Assembly: GCF_002947535.1 (NCBI RefSeq)
Contig: NZ_PUAP01000021.1
Span: forward strand, 1-64,000
DNA length: 64,000 nt
Reading direction: 5' to 3'
DNA from: Enterococcus mundtii
GTDB lineage: Bacteria > Bacillota > Bacilli > Lactobacillales > Enterococcaceae
Position 1 is the first letter of the stretch. The number at the start of each line of letters is the position of its first letter. The notes beneath the pieces are model-generated. The model did not search any database and was not told where the DNA came from. It saw only the letters and a program-made list of their open reading frames with translations. Position numbers and translations under genes: made by a program. Of the stretch, positions 44,677 to 55,351 are shown piece after piece.

Positions 44677-44949
44677 CTATACAAAAAGATTTTCTTGTAG
44701 ATAGTCTACCACAGCAGGTCCACATTCGAAAAATTGATACAACGTTCCTTGATCGTAGAAACTGATTCGTTGACCACCCCAATAATCATCCTTGGTCAAG
44801 CCAGAAATATCTGCTAAATTGATTTTTTTGATCACCGATCGATTAAGGCCTTGAAAACTAGACAACACGAGCATGGAATCTTTAAACTCAACAAATGCGT
44901 AAAAACATTGATCCTTTGTGCCTTGCGTTGCTTTGATATAGGTATTCAT
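44677..44949 (-). CDS. Hypothetical protein, 90 residues
   Basis: A small soluble alpha/beta protein (MNTYIKATQGTKDQCFYAF at the start, YWGGQRISFYDQGTLYQFF in the middle). It has no signal peptide or enzyme motif. It lies 72 bp after the EIIC gene and 16 bp before the LacI gene on one strand, with GGAGGGC upstream of its ATG, so it is likely part of that operon. The pattern of short strands followed by a C-terminal helix (VVDYLQENLFV) suggests a PH-like or small regulator fold, but this is a guess. Confidence 0.65.
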   Translation of the reverse strand: MNTYIKATQGTKDQCFYAFVEFKDSMLVLSSFQGLNRSVIKKINLADISGLTKDDYWGGQRISFYDQGTLYQFFECGPAVVDYLQENLFV

Positions 44950-45021
44950 AAGAAGCCCTCCTTTATTTATGCTTTGAGTATACGGTATGAAACGCGTCTC
45001 ATAGCAAGGAGTTTGCTTCTT

Positions 45022-46428
45022 TTATTCTTCTGGTTCACCTAGATTAGGATCTAAACGGTTTGCAGCCAAGATAAATGGTGCCCAAATCAAGGCGGCGACT
45101 AAGAGATTGACGATCGTCAAGACGATAGCGCGCCAGTCACCTGCAGTTGCTAAGAAACCACTAATGATCGTCGGCATCACCCAAATCACATTTACCACCA
45201 CCGGACGAACAAGGCCTGCCATTGTCGCGAAGTAAGCGATGGTTGCCGTTACAAGTGGTGCGACGATGAATGGAATCATCAACAATGGATTCAATACGAC
45301 TGGTAGACCAAACATCACTGGTTCATTGATATTGAACAAACCAGGAGCAATCCCCAGCTTACCGACTGTTTTATAATCGGCACGTTTTGATAAAAATAAA
45401 ATCATGACAATCAATACCAACGTTACACCAGCACCACCAGGCCATACGAATGCTTCAAATGAACCTGCTACCCATTTGAATGGGATTGGTTCATTATTTT
45501 GAAAGGCATTAGTATTTTCGACCATCGCTGTACCATAAAGTGTCTGTAACACTGGTGACATGATATTTGTTCCATGTAATCCAAAGAACCAAAGCACATG
45601 TACAAGTAACACGATAATAAACACTGCGCCATACCCTTGCGATAAATTCATCAAAGGTTTTTGAATCGCTTCAGAGATCCAGTCAATCAATGGTACCCCT
45701 GCTGTTTGTCGGAAGATATAATTGATCGTTCCCACAACATATAAAGAGACAACCGCAGGAATGATTGCGGCAAAAGCACGTGCAACTGCCGGTGGCACTG
45801 ATTCTGGCATTCTGATAATAATTTTTTTACGCATCAAGAGTGCAAAAATGATGACAGAAATAAAACCAAAGATCATAGCTGTAAAAAGACCTGAACCGCC
45901 CATGTATTTCCCAAAGTTGAAATAACCCCATGCGCCCATCGAAAGCGTCTGTCCACCATCAGCACCATCAGCAATCACGCCACCTGCCGTAGTGATCATA
46001 TCCATAGCGTCTTGTGACAATTTTTCTGGCAACGTCAAAACAGCTGTGGCAGCATCAGGTAATCCAATAATAAATGCAACTAAAGATACAATACTTCCTG
46101 ATACAGGGTCCACTTCATATGCCTTTGCCAAATTTGCACCTAGTGACAATGCGAATACGACGGCCATAATCGCTAGCGTACCATTCCAAATCAACCCATT
46201 CACACCGATTACTGGTGTAAAGAAAGTCGTAATGGCATTTCCTTCACCTAGATACGTGTTAGGAAAATCACGCATAAACGCATTCAATAGCACCGCAATT
46301 GCTCCAGCCATCGTTGCCGGCATGGTTCCGATAAACGCATCACGTAAAGCTACCAGATGCTTTTCCGAACCAATCTTCGTGGCAACTGGCAAAATATATC
46401 TCTCCATCCATTCCATCAATTTATTCAT
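45022..46428 (-). CDS. PTS EIIC permease, lactose/cellobiose family
   Basis: A 468-residue permease with about ten membrane helices. Motifs of the CelB-type EIIC are clear: GTMPATMAGAIAVLLNAF, HVLWFFGLHGTNIMSPVL and GLFNINEPVMFGLPVVLNP (Glu of the NEPV motif binds sugar). No EIIA or EIIB partner is nearby, so it must borrow them. The start is set at 46428 because AGGAGG abuts the earlier ATG and is 6 nt from this one. A LacI gene follows; the likely substrate is a beta-glucoside or chito-oligosaccharide. Confidence 0.88.
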   Translation of the reverse strand: MNKLMEWMERYILPVATKIGSEKHLVALRDAFIGTMPATMAGAIAVLLNAFMRDFPNTYLGEGNAITTFFTPVIGVNGLIWNGTLAIMAVVFALSLGANLAKAYEVDPVSGSIVSLVAFIIGLPDAATAVLTLPEKLSQDAMDMITTAGGVIADGADGGQTLSMGAWGYFNFGKYMGGSGLFTAMIFGFISVIIFALLMRKKIIIRMPESVPPAVARAFAAIIPAVVSLYVVGTINYIFRQTAGVPLIDWISEAIQKPLMNLSQGYGAVFIIVLLVHVLWFFGLHGTNIMSPVLQTLYGTAMVENTNAFQNNEPIPFKWVAGSFEAFVWPGGAGVTLVLIVMILFLSKRADYKTVGKLGIAPGLFNINEPVMFGLPVVLNPLLMIPFIVAPLVTATIAYFATMAGLVRPVVVNVIWVMPTIISGFLATAGDWRAIVLTIVNLLVAALIWAPFILAANRLDPNLGEPEE

Positions 46429-46514
46429 CTTCATCCTCCTACGATTCGATCTCTCATCATTATGAATCCGCATACATTATAATGATATCACAAATATAGC
46501 ATAACTTTGTGAAC

Positions 46515-46526
46515 TTCGCTAGCGAA
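46515..46526. promoter_or_regulatory. Palindromic operator candidate upstream of EIIC gene
   Basis: TTCGCTAGCGAA is a perfect 12-bp palindrome about 90 bp ahead of the EIIC start, just upstream of a plausible minus-strand -10 TATAAT. It may bind the LacI-type regulator encoded downstream. The rest of 46429-46719 shows no gene. Confidence 0.45.
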
Positions 46527-46719
46527 AGAGTGAAAGAAATATTAAGAGAAATGAAATTTCCATCAAACGGGGTATTTACGAAATAAACATACAGAAAGAT
46601 GATGATTAGATTATCTATTCAGCGGTTTATGTCGTTTCTATCTAAACAATATGAATGCACTATACCATTACTACACACTCGATTATGCCCAGTTTTCTAA
46701 AAAAAAACGAAATAAAAAA

Positions 46720-46749
46720 AGAAGAACCTTGATTGAACAAGGTTCTTCT
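46720..46749 (-). terminator. Terminator after groEL
   Basis: Arms AGAAGAACCTTG and CAAGGTTCTTCT, with a T run on the minus strand, directly after the groEL stop. Confidence 0.92.
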
Positions 46750-46756
46750 GGAGTTA

Positions 46757-48394
<1,638 letters not shown>

Positions 48395-48418
48395 TCATCA
48401 ATTATTTTTGTTTTGTAC

Positions 48419-48703
48419 TTACTCAACAATCGCCATGATATCTTTTCCAGAGACGATCAAATATTCTGTTCCTTCAAATTTCACTTCTGTACCGGCATAT
48501 TTTTCAAACATTACTTGGTCGCCTACTTTAATAGCTGCAGGAACTTTTTCACCGTTTTCTAGCAAACGTCCCTCACCCACTGCTACAACTGTTCCAGTTT
48601 GAGGTTTCTCTTTCGCTGATGAAGCTAAAACGATTCCTCCAACAGTTTTTTCTTCTTCTTGCGCGACTTCAATGATGACGCGATCACCTAATGGTTTTAA
48701 CAC
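48419..48703 (-). CDS. groES: Co-chaperonin GroES (GTG start)
   Basis: A 94-residue lid subunit of the GroEL machine: [17 protein letters not shown] at the start, [16 protein letters not shown] as the mobile loop that contacts GroEL, and [19 protein letters not shown] at the end. The true start is GTG at 48703 with GGAGGG 7 nt before it; an in-frame ATG at 48745 would run back into the CIRCE operator and must be rejected. First gene of groES-groEL. Confidence 0.97.
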   Translation of the reverse strand: MLKPLGDRVIIEVAQEEEKTVGGIVLASSAKEKPQTGTVVAVGEGRLLENGEKVPAAIKVGDQVMFEKYAGTEVKFEGTEYLIVSGKDIMAIVE

Positions 48704-48738
48704 GATAAATCCCTCCGATAACTCTTTTTTTGAATCCA

Positions 48739-48765
48739 TTAGCACTCTATCACATCGAGTGCTAA
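48739..48765 (-). promoter_or_regulatory. CIRCE operator (HrcA binding site)
   Basis: TTAGCACTC-N9-GAGTGCTAA, a perfect match to the CIRCE consensus, in the groES leader between promoter and start codon. HrcA bound here blocks transcription until heat shock. hrcA is not in the window. Confidence 0.98.
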
Positions 48766-48777
48766 CCTACATTTTTA

Positions 48778-48806
48778 ATAATACTCATTCTCCTATTCTT
48801 TTGCAA
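48778..48806 (-). promoter_or_regulatory. groESL promoter
   Basis: Minus-strand -35 TTGCAA (48801-48806) and -10 TATTAT (48778-48783), 17-bp spacer; CIRCE follows immediately downstream. Repeat array C starts 35 bp upstream of the -35. Confidence 0.85.
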
Positions 48807-48840
48807 GCTTTTTAAATCATAGAAAAAAATTTTTTAAAGA

Positions 48841-49434
48841 AGGTTGTGAAAGAAGCGCTCAGCACTGAGTAATAAGACAAGAAAATCAAAAATGGCTTTT
48901 TCATTTTGGATTTTTTTGACTTATTATTGAAGTGTTGCTTCTTGAACACCGTTTATCATAGGTTGTGAAAGAAGCGTCTTGACCTGAGCAGTAAGATGGA
49001 AAATCAGAAAATAGCTCCTCATATTTTTTGATTTTCTAGCTTAGTGTTGAAGGTCAGCTTCTTGAACACCGTTTATCTAGGTTGTGAAAAAGCCGATCAG
49101 CTCCAAGTATTAAGGCAGAAATTGAGAAAATAGCTTTTCATATTTTTTCGATTTTTGACTTAATATTGAAGGAGCTGGCTTTTGAACACCGTTTATTTAG
49201 GTTGTGAAAGAAGCGCTCAGCACTGAGTAATAAGACAAGAAAATCAAAAATGGCTTTTTCATTTTAGATTTTTTTGACTTATTATTGAAGTGTTGCTTCT
49301 TGAACACCGTTTATCATAGGTTGTGAAAGAAGCGTTTTGACCTGAGCAGTAAGATGGAAAATCAGAAAATAGCTCCTCATATTTTTTGATTTTTCAGCTT
49401 AGTGTTGAAGGTCAGCTTTTTGAACACCTTTATC
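48841..49434 (+). repeat. Hairpin-repeat array C (5 units, order I-II-III-I-II)
   Basis: Units start at 48841 (I), 48960 (II), 49079 (III), 49199 (I) and 49318 (II), each 117-120 bp, all in one direction. Units I and II of the first set recur almost unchanged as the fourth and fifth, pointing to duplication of a multi-unit block. The array ends at CGGTTGTAAAAAAGC (49435-49449), close to the end of array B. It fills the gap between the divergent groES promoter and the CPBP gene. Confidence 0.93.
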
Positions 49435-49627
49435 CGGTTGTAAAAAAGCTGCCCAATACTAACTGATCAGAGAAACATCTTGATATGGTATAATGAATAA
49501 TGGATAGCATTTAGTAACGCGTACGTTGATTTTTCATCATTTAAAGTTCAACGAACGGTTGCTTTTCCTATATTATTAGAGCAAGAAAGTGATACTTGGC
49601 TTTTCTCTTAGCTCAAGGAGGTTTTTT

Positions 49628-50290
49628 ATGTCATTAAAAAAATATAGCTTTTTTAGTATTTTTTGTTACGGACTAGTGTTTGTCTCGCCTTTACTTCTGA
49701 CATCTGTTGGGCTTGTAAATTCAACGTCTGGTTTGATCAATGCAACAACAGTCACGTATATCTTAGGAGCAATCATTCTGTGGTTCTTGTACTTCAAGCA
49801 TAAAGAACCAATCGAAATCGAAGCAAGCGTACCGGTTGCTTCTCGCTCAAAAATCATTTTATACGGAGTCGTTGGTATCTTTATCGCTCTGATTTTACAA
49901 AGTATTGCGGTTATGATCGAGAGTTTCTTTTTCGGAGAAGTCTCTCCATCTGAAAATACGCAAAATATTATCCAATTGATTTTAGATACCCCTGCTTTTA
50001 TTATTGCCACAACTATTGCCGGACCAATCATGGAAGAATTCGTATTTCGTCGGAGTATCCTTGGCATCGTTGGTCACTATACCAACTTTTGGGTAGGTGC
50101 GGCTGTTAGTTCCTTGCTCTTTGCATTAGCGCATAATGACGGACATTTACTCGTCTATTTCTTTTTAGGATTTTTCTTTAGTTTACAATACCGATCAACT
50201 GGGCGAATCTGGGCACCAATGATCACCCATATTGGTATGAACACTCTGGTTGTCATTGTACAATTGGCATTGCAACAAGGTTTACTGTAA
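49628..50290 (+). CDS. CPBP-family intramembrane metalloprotease
   Basis: A 220-residue membrane protein with about six helices. The family motifs are present: PIMEEFVFR (EExxxR), FALAHND (second motif His) and HIGMNTLVV (HxxxN). CPBP proteases are Rce1/Abi-like; in lactobacilli several protect against self-made bacteriocins, others have unknown substrates. The start at 49628 follows AAGGAGG by 6 nt; an upstream ATG at 49589 has no site. Single gene. Confidence 0.85.
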   Translation: MSLKKYSFFSIFCYGLVFVSPLLLTSVGLVNSTSGLINATTVTYILGAIILWFLYFKHKEPIEIEASVPVASRSKIILYGVVGIFIALILQSIAVMIESFFFGEVSPSENTQNIIQLILDTPAFIIATTIAGPIMEEFVFRRSILGIVGHYTNFWVGAAVSSLLFALAHNDGHLLVYFFLGFFFSLQYRSTGRIWAPMITHIGMNTLVVIVQLALQQGLL

Positions 50291-50372
50291 TATAATAAAA
50301 AAAGCCTGTGACTTTCATCATCAGGCACTCCCTATAATAAAATAAATAGTATTCAGGAGGTAACTCCTTATG

Positions 50373-50429
50373 AAATAAGCGGTAAAGCCCAAAAATTCCT
50401 TGGAATTTTCGAACTTTACCGCTTATTTC
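50373..50429. terminator. Terminator after walJ
   Basis: Arms AAATAAGCGGTAAAG and CTTTACCGCTTATTT with an inner AAAATTCC/GGAATTTT stem, between the convergent CPBP and walJ genes. A shorter GCCTG/CAGGC hairpin at 50304-50326 precedes it. Confidence 0.8.
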
Positions 50430-50462
50430 TATGAACTGATCACTTCCGTCACAATTGATTGA

Positions 50463-51272
50463 TCAAATTGAAAATAATTCTGTTGCAGCATCTGGGTCAG
50501 TGTCATACACATCAAAATCATATCCCACACCTAGATCTTTTTCCTTAAGAATATTTTCCATTGTCAAATGGGCCAATTCTTTCATATTGTTTTCTTTACT
50601 TAAATGACCTAAATAGATACGTTTTGTACGATCACCAATCACATCAGTCATCACTAGCGCACCATCTTCATTTGATAAATGACCACGATCGCCTAAAATA
50701 CGTTGTTTCAAATTCCAAGGATAAGGTCCCATACGCAACATCTCTAGATCATGATTGCTTTCCATCAAGTATCCATCAGCATTTTCAATGATTCCTCGCA
50801 TATGATCACTACAATAACCGGTATCCGTCAACATGACAAACGAACGATTCTCTTTATGGAAACGATAGAATTGCGGTGCAGCTGCATCATGGGAGACACC
50901 AAAGCTTTCAATGTCTAAATCGCCAAATGTTTGGACTTTCCCCATCTGAAATAAATGTTTTTGCTCAATTGGGACATTTCCGATCATCGGAGCCATCGCT
51001 TCCCATGTTTTTTCATTTGCATAGATATCTAAATGGTACTTACGCGCCAAAACACCTACCCCATGAATGTGATCTCGATGTTCATGTGTCACAAGAATAC
51101 CGTCTAATTGATCGGGCGTCCGACCGATTTGTGCCATCAAGGAAGTAATTTTTTTCCCACTCAGTCCTGCATCTACCAGAAGTCGCTTTTTGTCACTCTC
51201 GATGTATAATGAGTTTCCTGAACTCCCACTTGCAAGGATACTGATTTTAAAAGCTGTATTTCCTTCAGCCAT
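50463..51272 (-). CDS. walJ: WalJ (YycJ) metallo-beta-lactamase-fold hydrolase
   Basis: A 269-residue MBL-fold protein: ILASGSSGNSLYIE at the start and the zinc motif VTHEHRDHIHGVG, with ESFGVSHDAAAP and VMLTDTGYCSD for later ligands. WalJ members are 5'-3' exonucleases tied to DNA mismatch handling and cell-wall growth. Last gene of the wal cluster, 54 bp after walI. In several relatives an htrA protease gene follows; here a terminator follows instead. Confidence 0.92.
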   Translation of the reverse strand: MAEGNTAFKISILASGSSGNSLYIESDKKRLLVDAGLSGKKITSLMAQIGRTPDQLDGILVTHEHRDHIHGVGVLARKYHLDIYANEKTWEAMAPMIGNVPIEQKHLFQMGKVQTFGDLDIESFGVSHDAAAPQFYRFHKENRSFVMLTDTGYCSDHMRGIIENADGYLMESNHDLEMLRMGPYPWNLKQRILGDRGHLSNEDGALVMTDVIGDRTKRIYLGHLSKENNMKELAHLTMENILKEKDLGVGYDFDVYDTDPDAATELFSI

Positions 51273-51326
51273 TTTACTACTACTTCCCTTCTTACTTTGT
51301 AAACTTTGTTCATTATACCTACTTTT

Positions 51327-52199
51327 TTAATGATCTTCCACCTTTGGGATCGAATTATTTGTAATAATCGTATTACTAAAGGCATTGACCGTTTCGATCT
51401 GATAGGTCTTATCCGGCGTTTCAATTGCGACATACCATACCGGTACATACACATTTTTCTCTCGTACTTTCAAAATACGAGAGTAAGCCAGCTGACGCCA
51501 AAGGATTTTCGATCCTCGAGAGATTTTATTATTTACATACAACGTATTGATTGCCTCTTCTTCCGTATGCAATTCTGTTTTTTCTCGCAACTGTTCAATA
51601 TTTGTTAAATGGGTTTGGGTATACTTCAAAATGCGATACTCATCCCCTTTTTTTTCGAGGGAGAAAATAAGTTTAGCTGTATCATCATAGAATGGCAATC
51701 CTTCATACGTTTGGCTCGCTGTGATTTCAGGAGAATCACCTTCTAATACAGAGAAATTTTTCATATAAATATACTCATTACCAAATAAAACATCTTCTTC
51801 GTTATCCAAAAAATCATTGAGTGAACTCGCTATACGATTTGGATCAAGCACTTTGCTTTCAGATTCAGGATCTGATAACGTTTTAGTCAATATATTATCA
51901 TTGATTGAAACTCCGCTCTCCAATAAACCACGTCGATTGTTTTCTTGGCGATACTTGAACAACGTTTGACTCAGTTCCGTCTCTTCGGCACTTAAATAGT
52001 AGCCTTGCTTACTTTCTGAAGAAAAATCACCCGTATAGGTAATATCATCATTTGCTAATCGTTTTTTGATCGATTCTGTCTGATCTGAGCGTATTACTGT
52101 ATGCTCTTGGTTGACCGATTCATGGTAACTACTAAATAAAAAAACATTCAATCCTAAAAAGGCGACGAAGAAAATCCATTCAATTTTTTTGAAGTCCAT
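51327..52199 (-). CDS. walI: WalI (YycI) regulator of WalK
   Basis: A 290-residue single-pass membrane protein: short cytoplasmic start, one helix (IEWIFFVAFLGLNVFLFSSY) and a large extracytoplasmic domain, as in YycI. With WalH it forms a ternary complex with the kinase WalK and tunes its activity. The two-base gap after walH and GGAGG ribosome site indicate coupled expression. Low sequence conservation is normal; the call rests on topology and position. Confidence 0.88.
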   Translation of the reverse strand: MDFKKIEWIFFVAFLGLNVFLFSSYHESVNQEHTVIRSDQTESIKKRLANDDITYTGDFSSESKQGYYLSAEETELSQTLFKYRQENNRRGLLESGVSINDNILTKTLSDPESESKVLDPNRIASSLNDFLDNEEDVLFGNEYIYMKNFSVLEGDSPEITASQTYEGLPFYDDTAKLIFSLEKKGDEYRILKYTQTHLTNIEQLREKTELHTEEEAINTLYVNNKISRGSKILWRQLAYSRILKVREKNVYVPVWYVAIETPDKTYQIETVNAFSNTIITNNSIPKVEDH

Positions 52200-52201
52200 A
52201 T

Positions 52202-53509
52202 TTACTCCGCCTCCTTCCCAGGTAAATTGGTCAATAATTCATTTGCAGAATACCATTCTCCTTGATATTTCACATACCACTCTGGGAATAGATCTACCAC
52301 CCGATTCGTTTCTTCGATATTTTGCCATGTATAACCTACAATGATCAATTCGATTTTCGATTCCTCTGCCCCATTATCCACTAATTCTTGGTAGACTTCG
52401 TCAGTGCTAGGCAACTCGACTTCTTCATCTGAAGGAATCGGAACTTGGATGGTATTTAAACTCGTTTGGATACTTACTTGATTATTTCCTTGCTCATCAC
52501 CGATCTCGATCCCAACTTTTCCTTTACTACCTGAACCAAATACGGGAAATCCTTCTACAAAAATGCGATAATCGATTGTATTCTTATTACGATCAAAATA
52601 TCGAACATTGCCTAACGCCCCACCTAGTTTGCTGACATAAGGAAAACTGTCCGTAAAAATATTGTTTGGTTCATCAGTTGTCGGTAAATCCCCTCTAAAA
52701 TCGACGATCTGATTCTCTGAATGGATCGTCATTGTTTCATTCCCATCATAAAAAATCAATTCCGTACTTTCATCATTGTTTTTAACCGCATCTGGCTGAG
52801 AAAAAAAAGCATTCCGAAAGACGGTGTATGGTTGCTGAGATAAGATATAACTGTATTTTTTTAGTTTCATCGGTTCTTTGATACTATGCTGTGTTTCAAT
52901 ACTTGCTGGTGTTTTGAATACAGGTGTCCAGTTGACATCTGAAGAATTCAAATCATGTTCTATTTCTTTCCAATCCATTGATAGGCTAGCTTCGTAAATC
53001 GTCCGCTGATCATAATCAATAAAGCTAACTTTTTCTCCTTTTAGATCAAATTGGACACTCGTAAAGTAGATATCTTCATTTTGGACTGAACCTAGATCAA
53101 TATTCAATCCAAATGCTTTCACATAGCCACTGAGTAGATAAGGTGCATTATAGGAGAATTCGATTCCTTCATTGAGAGACTTCTTTTGATTGAACTTCTC
53201 TTGATCTGCTTCTACGACTTCGGTCAACTTGCCAAAACGAGCACCTTCGATCAGTCCATGTATTTGAGAAATCAGGTTCTCACTATTCGTTTCTTTCACT
53301 GTCTCTGTTTGAAACCATGTGAGGTGTAAAGGCAGATAAATTTCTGATGCTTTACGATAGCTTTGTGATTCAATCACTTGTGAATTGCTCTCCTCTAAGT
53401 TGATTGAAGTTTTTCCTGCTGGACTCAACCAAATTGCATAAGAGAAGTACAGGCTTAATGCAACCATCAAGATCAAACCAATTCGTATAAATTTTTCAGA
53501 AATCTTCAT
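52202..53509 (-). CDS. walH: WalH (YycH) regulator of WalK
   Basis: A 435-residue protein with one N-terminal helix (IGLILMVALSLYFSYAIWL) and an extracytoplasmic domain, matching YycH in size and topology. It interacts with WalI and the WalK sensor. The ATG at 53509 overlaps the walK stop (ATGA); an ATG three codons earlier sits directly on the GAGGA ribosome site and is less likely. The conserved C-terminal VVDLFPEWYVKYQGEWYS motif is visible. Confidence 0.9.
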   Translation of the reverse strand: MKISEKFIRIGLILMVALSLYFSYAIWLSPAGKTSINLEESNSQVIESQSYRKASEIYLPLHLTWFQTETVKETNSENLISQIHGLIEGARFGKLTEVVEADQEKFNQKKSLNEGIEFSYNAPYLLSGYVKAFGLNIDLGSVQNEDIYFTSVQFDLKGEKVSFIDYDQRTIYEASLSMDWKEIEHDLNSSDVNWTPVFKTPASIETQHSIKEPMKLKKYSYILSQQPYTVFRNAFFSQPDAVKNNDESTELIFYDGNETMTIHSENQIVDFRGDLPTTDEPNNIFTDSFPYVSKLGGALGNVRYFDRNKNTIDYRIFVEGFPVFGSGSKGKVGIEIGDEQGNNQVSIQTSLNTIQVPIPSDEEVELPSTDEVYQELVDNGAEESKIELIIVGYTWQNIEETNRVVDLFPEWYVKYQGEWYSANELLTNLPGKEAE

Positions 53510-55347
53510 TCCCACCATTCCTCCTCATACGGTTCATAAGGTAAAGAAATATAGAAGGTTGAACCTTGTCCCTCCTTACTTTCTGCCCAGATTGCGCCAC
53601 GGTGTGCTTTCACTACTTCCCGAGAGATTGCTAAGCCTAATCCTGTTCCACCTTGCGCTCTAGCTCTTGCTTTATCCACTCGATAGAAACGTTCAAATAC
53701 ACGATTCAAATCTTTTTTAGGGATACCTAGCCCTTGGTCTGTAATACTTAAAATCACATTGTTATGCGTTTCAAGCAAACGACAAGTGATTGCTCCCCCA
53801 TCAGGTGAATATTTGATCGCATTGTTCATGATATTGTCAATAACCTGAATGATCTTATCTGTGTCGATCTCGACCCAAAGATCTCGTTGGGTAAATTCTC
53901 GACGGATCGTATAATTTTTTTCTTGATTACCGACCATCATATCAAAACGATCTAATACAAAATTAACGAGTTCATTAAAATTGACATACTCTAATTGTAA
54001 TTGGGTATTTCCAGTATCCATACGAGATAGATTCAATAGATCATTGATCATGCGGATCATACGATCGGTCTCATCTAAGGTCACTTTTAAAAAGTTCGGT
54101 GCGACTTCTTCGTCCTTCCAAGCACCCTCACTCAGTGCTTCGATATAGCTACGCATACTTGTTAACGGCGTACGCAACTCATGGGAAACGTTCGATACGA
54201 ACTCACGACGTTCTCGTTCCGTTTTCTCTTGTTCCGTTACATCATGTAAAACTGCTACTAATCCACTGATAAAGCCAGATTCTCGACGAATCATCGAAAA
54301 ATCGACACGTAAAATCATCTGGTCTGCTTCCCTCGCACCAGTTGACCGATCTAAAATCATTTCATTCGGATCTTCTAACAGTTTTCGTAACGTGTATTCT
54401 TCTTCAATTGCCAAAAGAGTCAAGATTGACTGACCGATTGCTTCTTCCTTTTTCAAGTCTAATAATGAAACAGCCATATCATTGATCGTAATGATCTTCC
54501 CACGACGATCGGTTGCAATAACACCATCTGTCATATGTGACAAGACGCTGTCTAACCGATTTCGTTCAGCTTCCATCGTATCTTGCGCTTCCTCGATCCG
54601 TTCTGCTAATTGATTGAACGTTTCAGCCAACTGACCTAATTCATCTTGACCATGGACCTTTACTTTACGGCTATAATCACCACGAGCAATGCGGATCGCT
54701 TGCTCACGCATTTCACCAATCGGTTGCGTAATGGAACGTGCGACCAGAACAGACACAACCATTGAGATAAATGCAGCAATTAAAGACGCAGTAAAGAAAA
54801 TCAGTGCTGTATTATTGATTTCTGAATATTTTTGTTCAATATCACTTTTGACGTAAAGAGCCCCGATGACGGCGTCGCCGGTCGGGGACAAAATCGGTTG
54901 AATATTGATATTTACTCGTTTTCCGTCATCATCTAATGCGACATATCGTTTGGTTGTAAAATCATTCATATCGACGTAATCATTCTTTTTGCCGACTGAA
55001 CCTTGTTCACTAACCTCTGTCGTTGCTCGAATGATGCCTTTTTCATCCACGACACGGATCTCGATGATATCACTTGAAGCACTGGTCTCAATGAAACGCT
55101 TGATATTCCCATTGACATCATCGATAGCCGCACTTTCATTGCCTTTACCATTCAGTTCTGGACTGATCGTTGTCGCTAATGTTTCGACTGTTTGGTTCAT
55201 ATCTTTGATAAAGGTATTGATCGTTGAACGTTCCAATCCTCTAATAAAGTAAGCACCTATAATTTCAATTGAGATCAGTAAAATCAAAATAAATGTAATA
55301 GCTATTTTGAAGTTTACTGATCGAAAAAAACGGACTTTCCCTTTCAT
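53506..55347 (-). CDS. walK: WalK (VicK/YycG) essential sensor histidine kinase
   Basis: A 613-residue kinase: two membrane helices (~13-32 and ~182-204) enclosing an extracellular sensor domain, HAMP (SITQPIGEMREQAIRIARGD), PAS (LSHMTDGVIATDRRGKI), HisKA with the phospho-His in VSNVSHELRTPLTSM, and HATPase with NNAIKYSPDGG, DQGLGIPKKD and GGTGLGLAIS. This is the full WalK layout, unlike the one-helix streptococcal VicK. It phosphorylates WalR in response to cell-wall state. Starts 4 bp after walR. Confidence 0.96.
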   Translation of the reverse strand: MKGKVRFFRSVNFKIAITFILILLISIEIIGAYFIRGLERSTINTFIKDMNQTVETLATTISPELNGKGNESAAIDDVNGNIKRFIETSASSDIIEIRVVDEKGIIRATTEVSEQGSVGKKNDYVDMNDFTTKRYVALDDDGKRVNINIQPILSPTGDAVIGALYVKSDIEQKYSEINNTALIFFTASLIAAFISMVVSVLVARSITQPIGEMREQAIRIARGDYSRKVKVHGQDELGQLAETFNQLAERIEEAQDTMEAERNRLDSVLSHMTDGVIATDRRGKIITINDMAVSLLDLKKEEAIGQSILTLLAIEEEYTLRKLLEDPNEMILDRSTGAREADQMILRVDFSMIRRESGFISGLVAVLHDVTEQEKTERERREFVSNVSHELRTPLTSMRSYIEALSEGAWKDEEVAPNFLKVTLDETDRMIRMINDLLNLSRMDTGNTQLQLEYVNFNELVNFVLDRFDMMVGNQEKNYTIRREFTQRDLWVEIDTDKIIQVIDNIMNNAIKYSPDGGAITCRLLETHNNVILSITDQGLGIPKKDLNRVFERFYRVDKARARAQGGTGLGLAISREVVKAHRGAIWAESKEGQGSTFYISLPYEPYEEEWWE

Positions 55348-55351
55348 CCAC

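Noticed and set aside
48703-48745. 108-residue GroES starting at ATG 48745
   Set aside because: That start lies in the CIRCE operator and adds 14 residues absent from GroES; the GTG at 48703 has the ribosome site.
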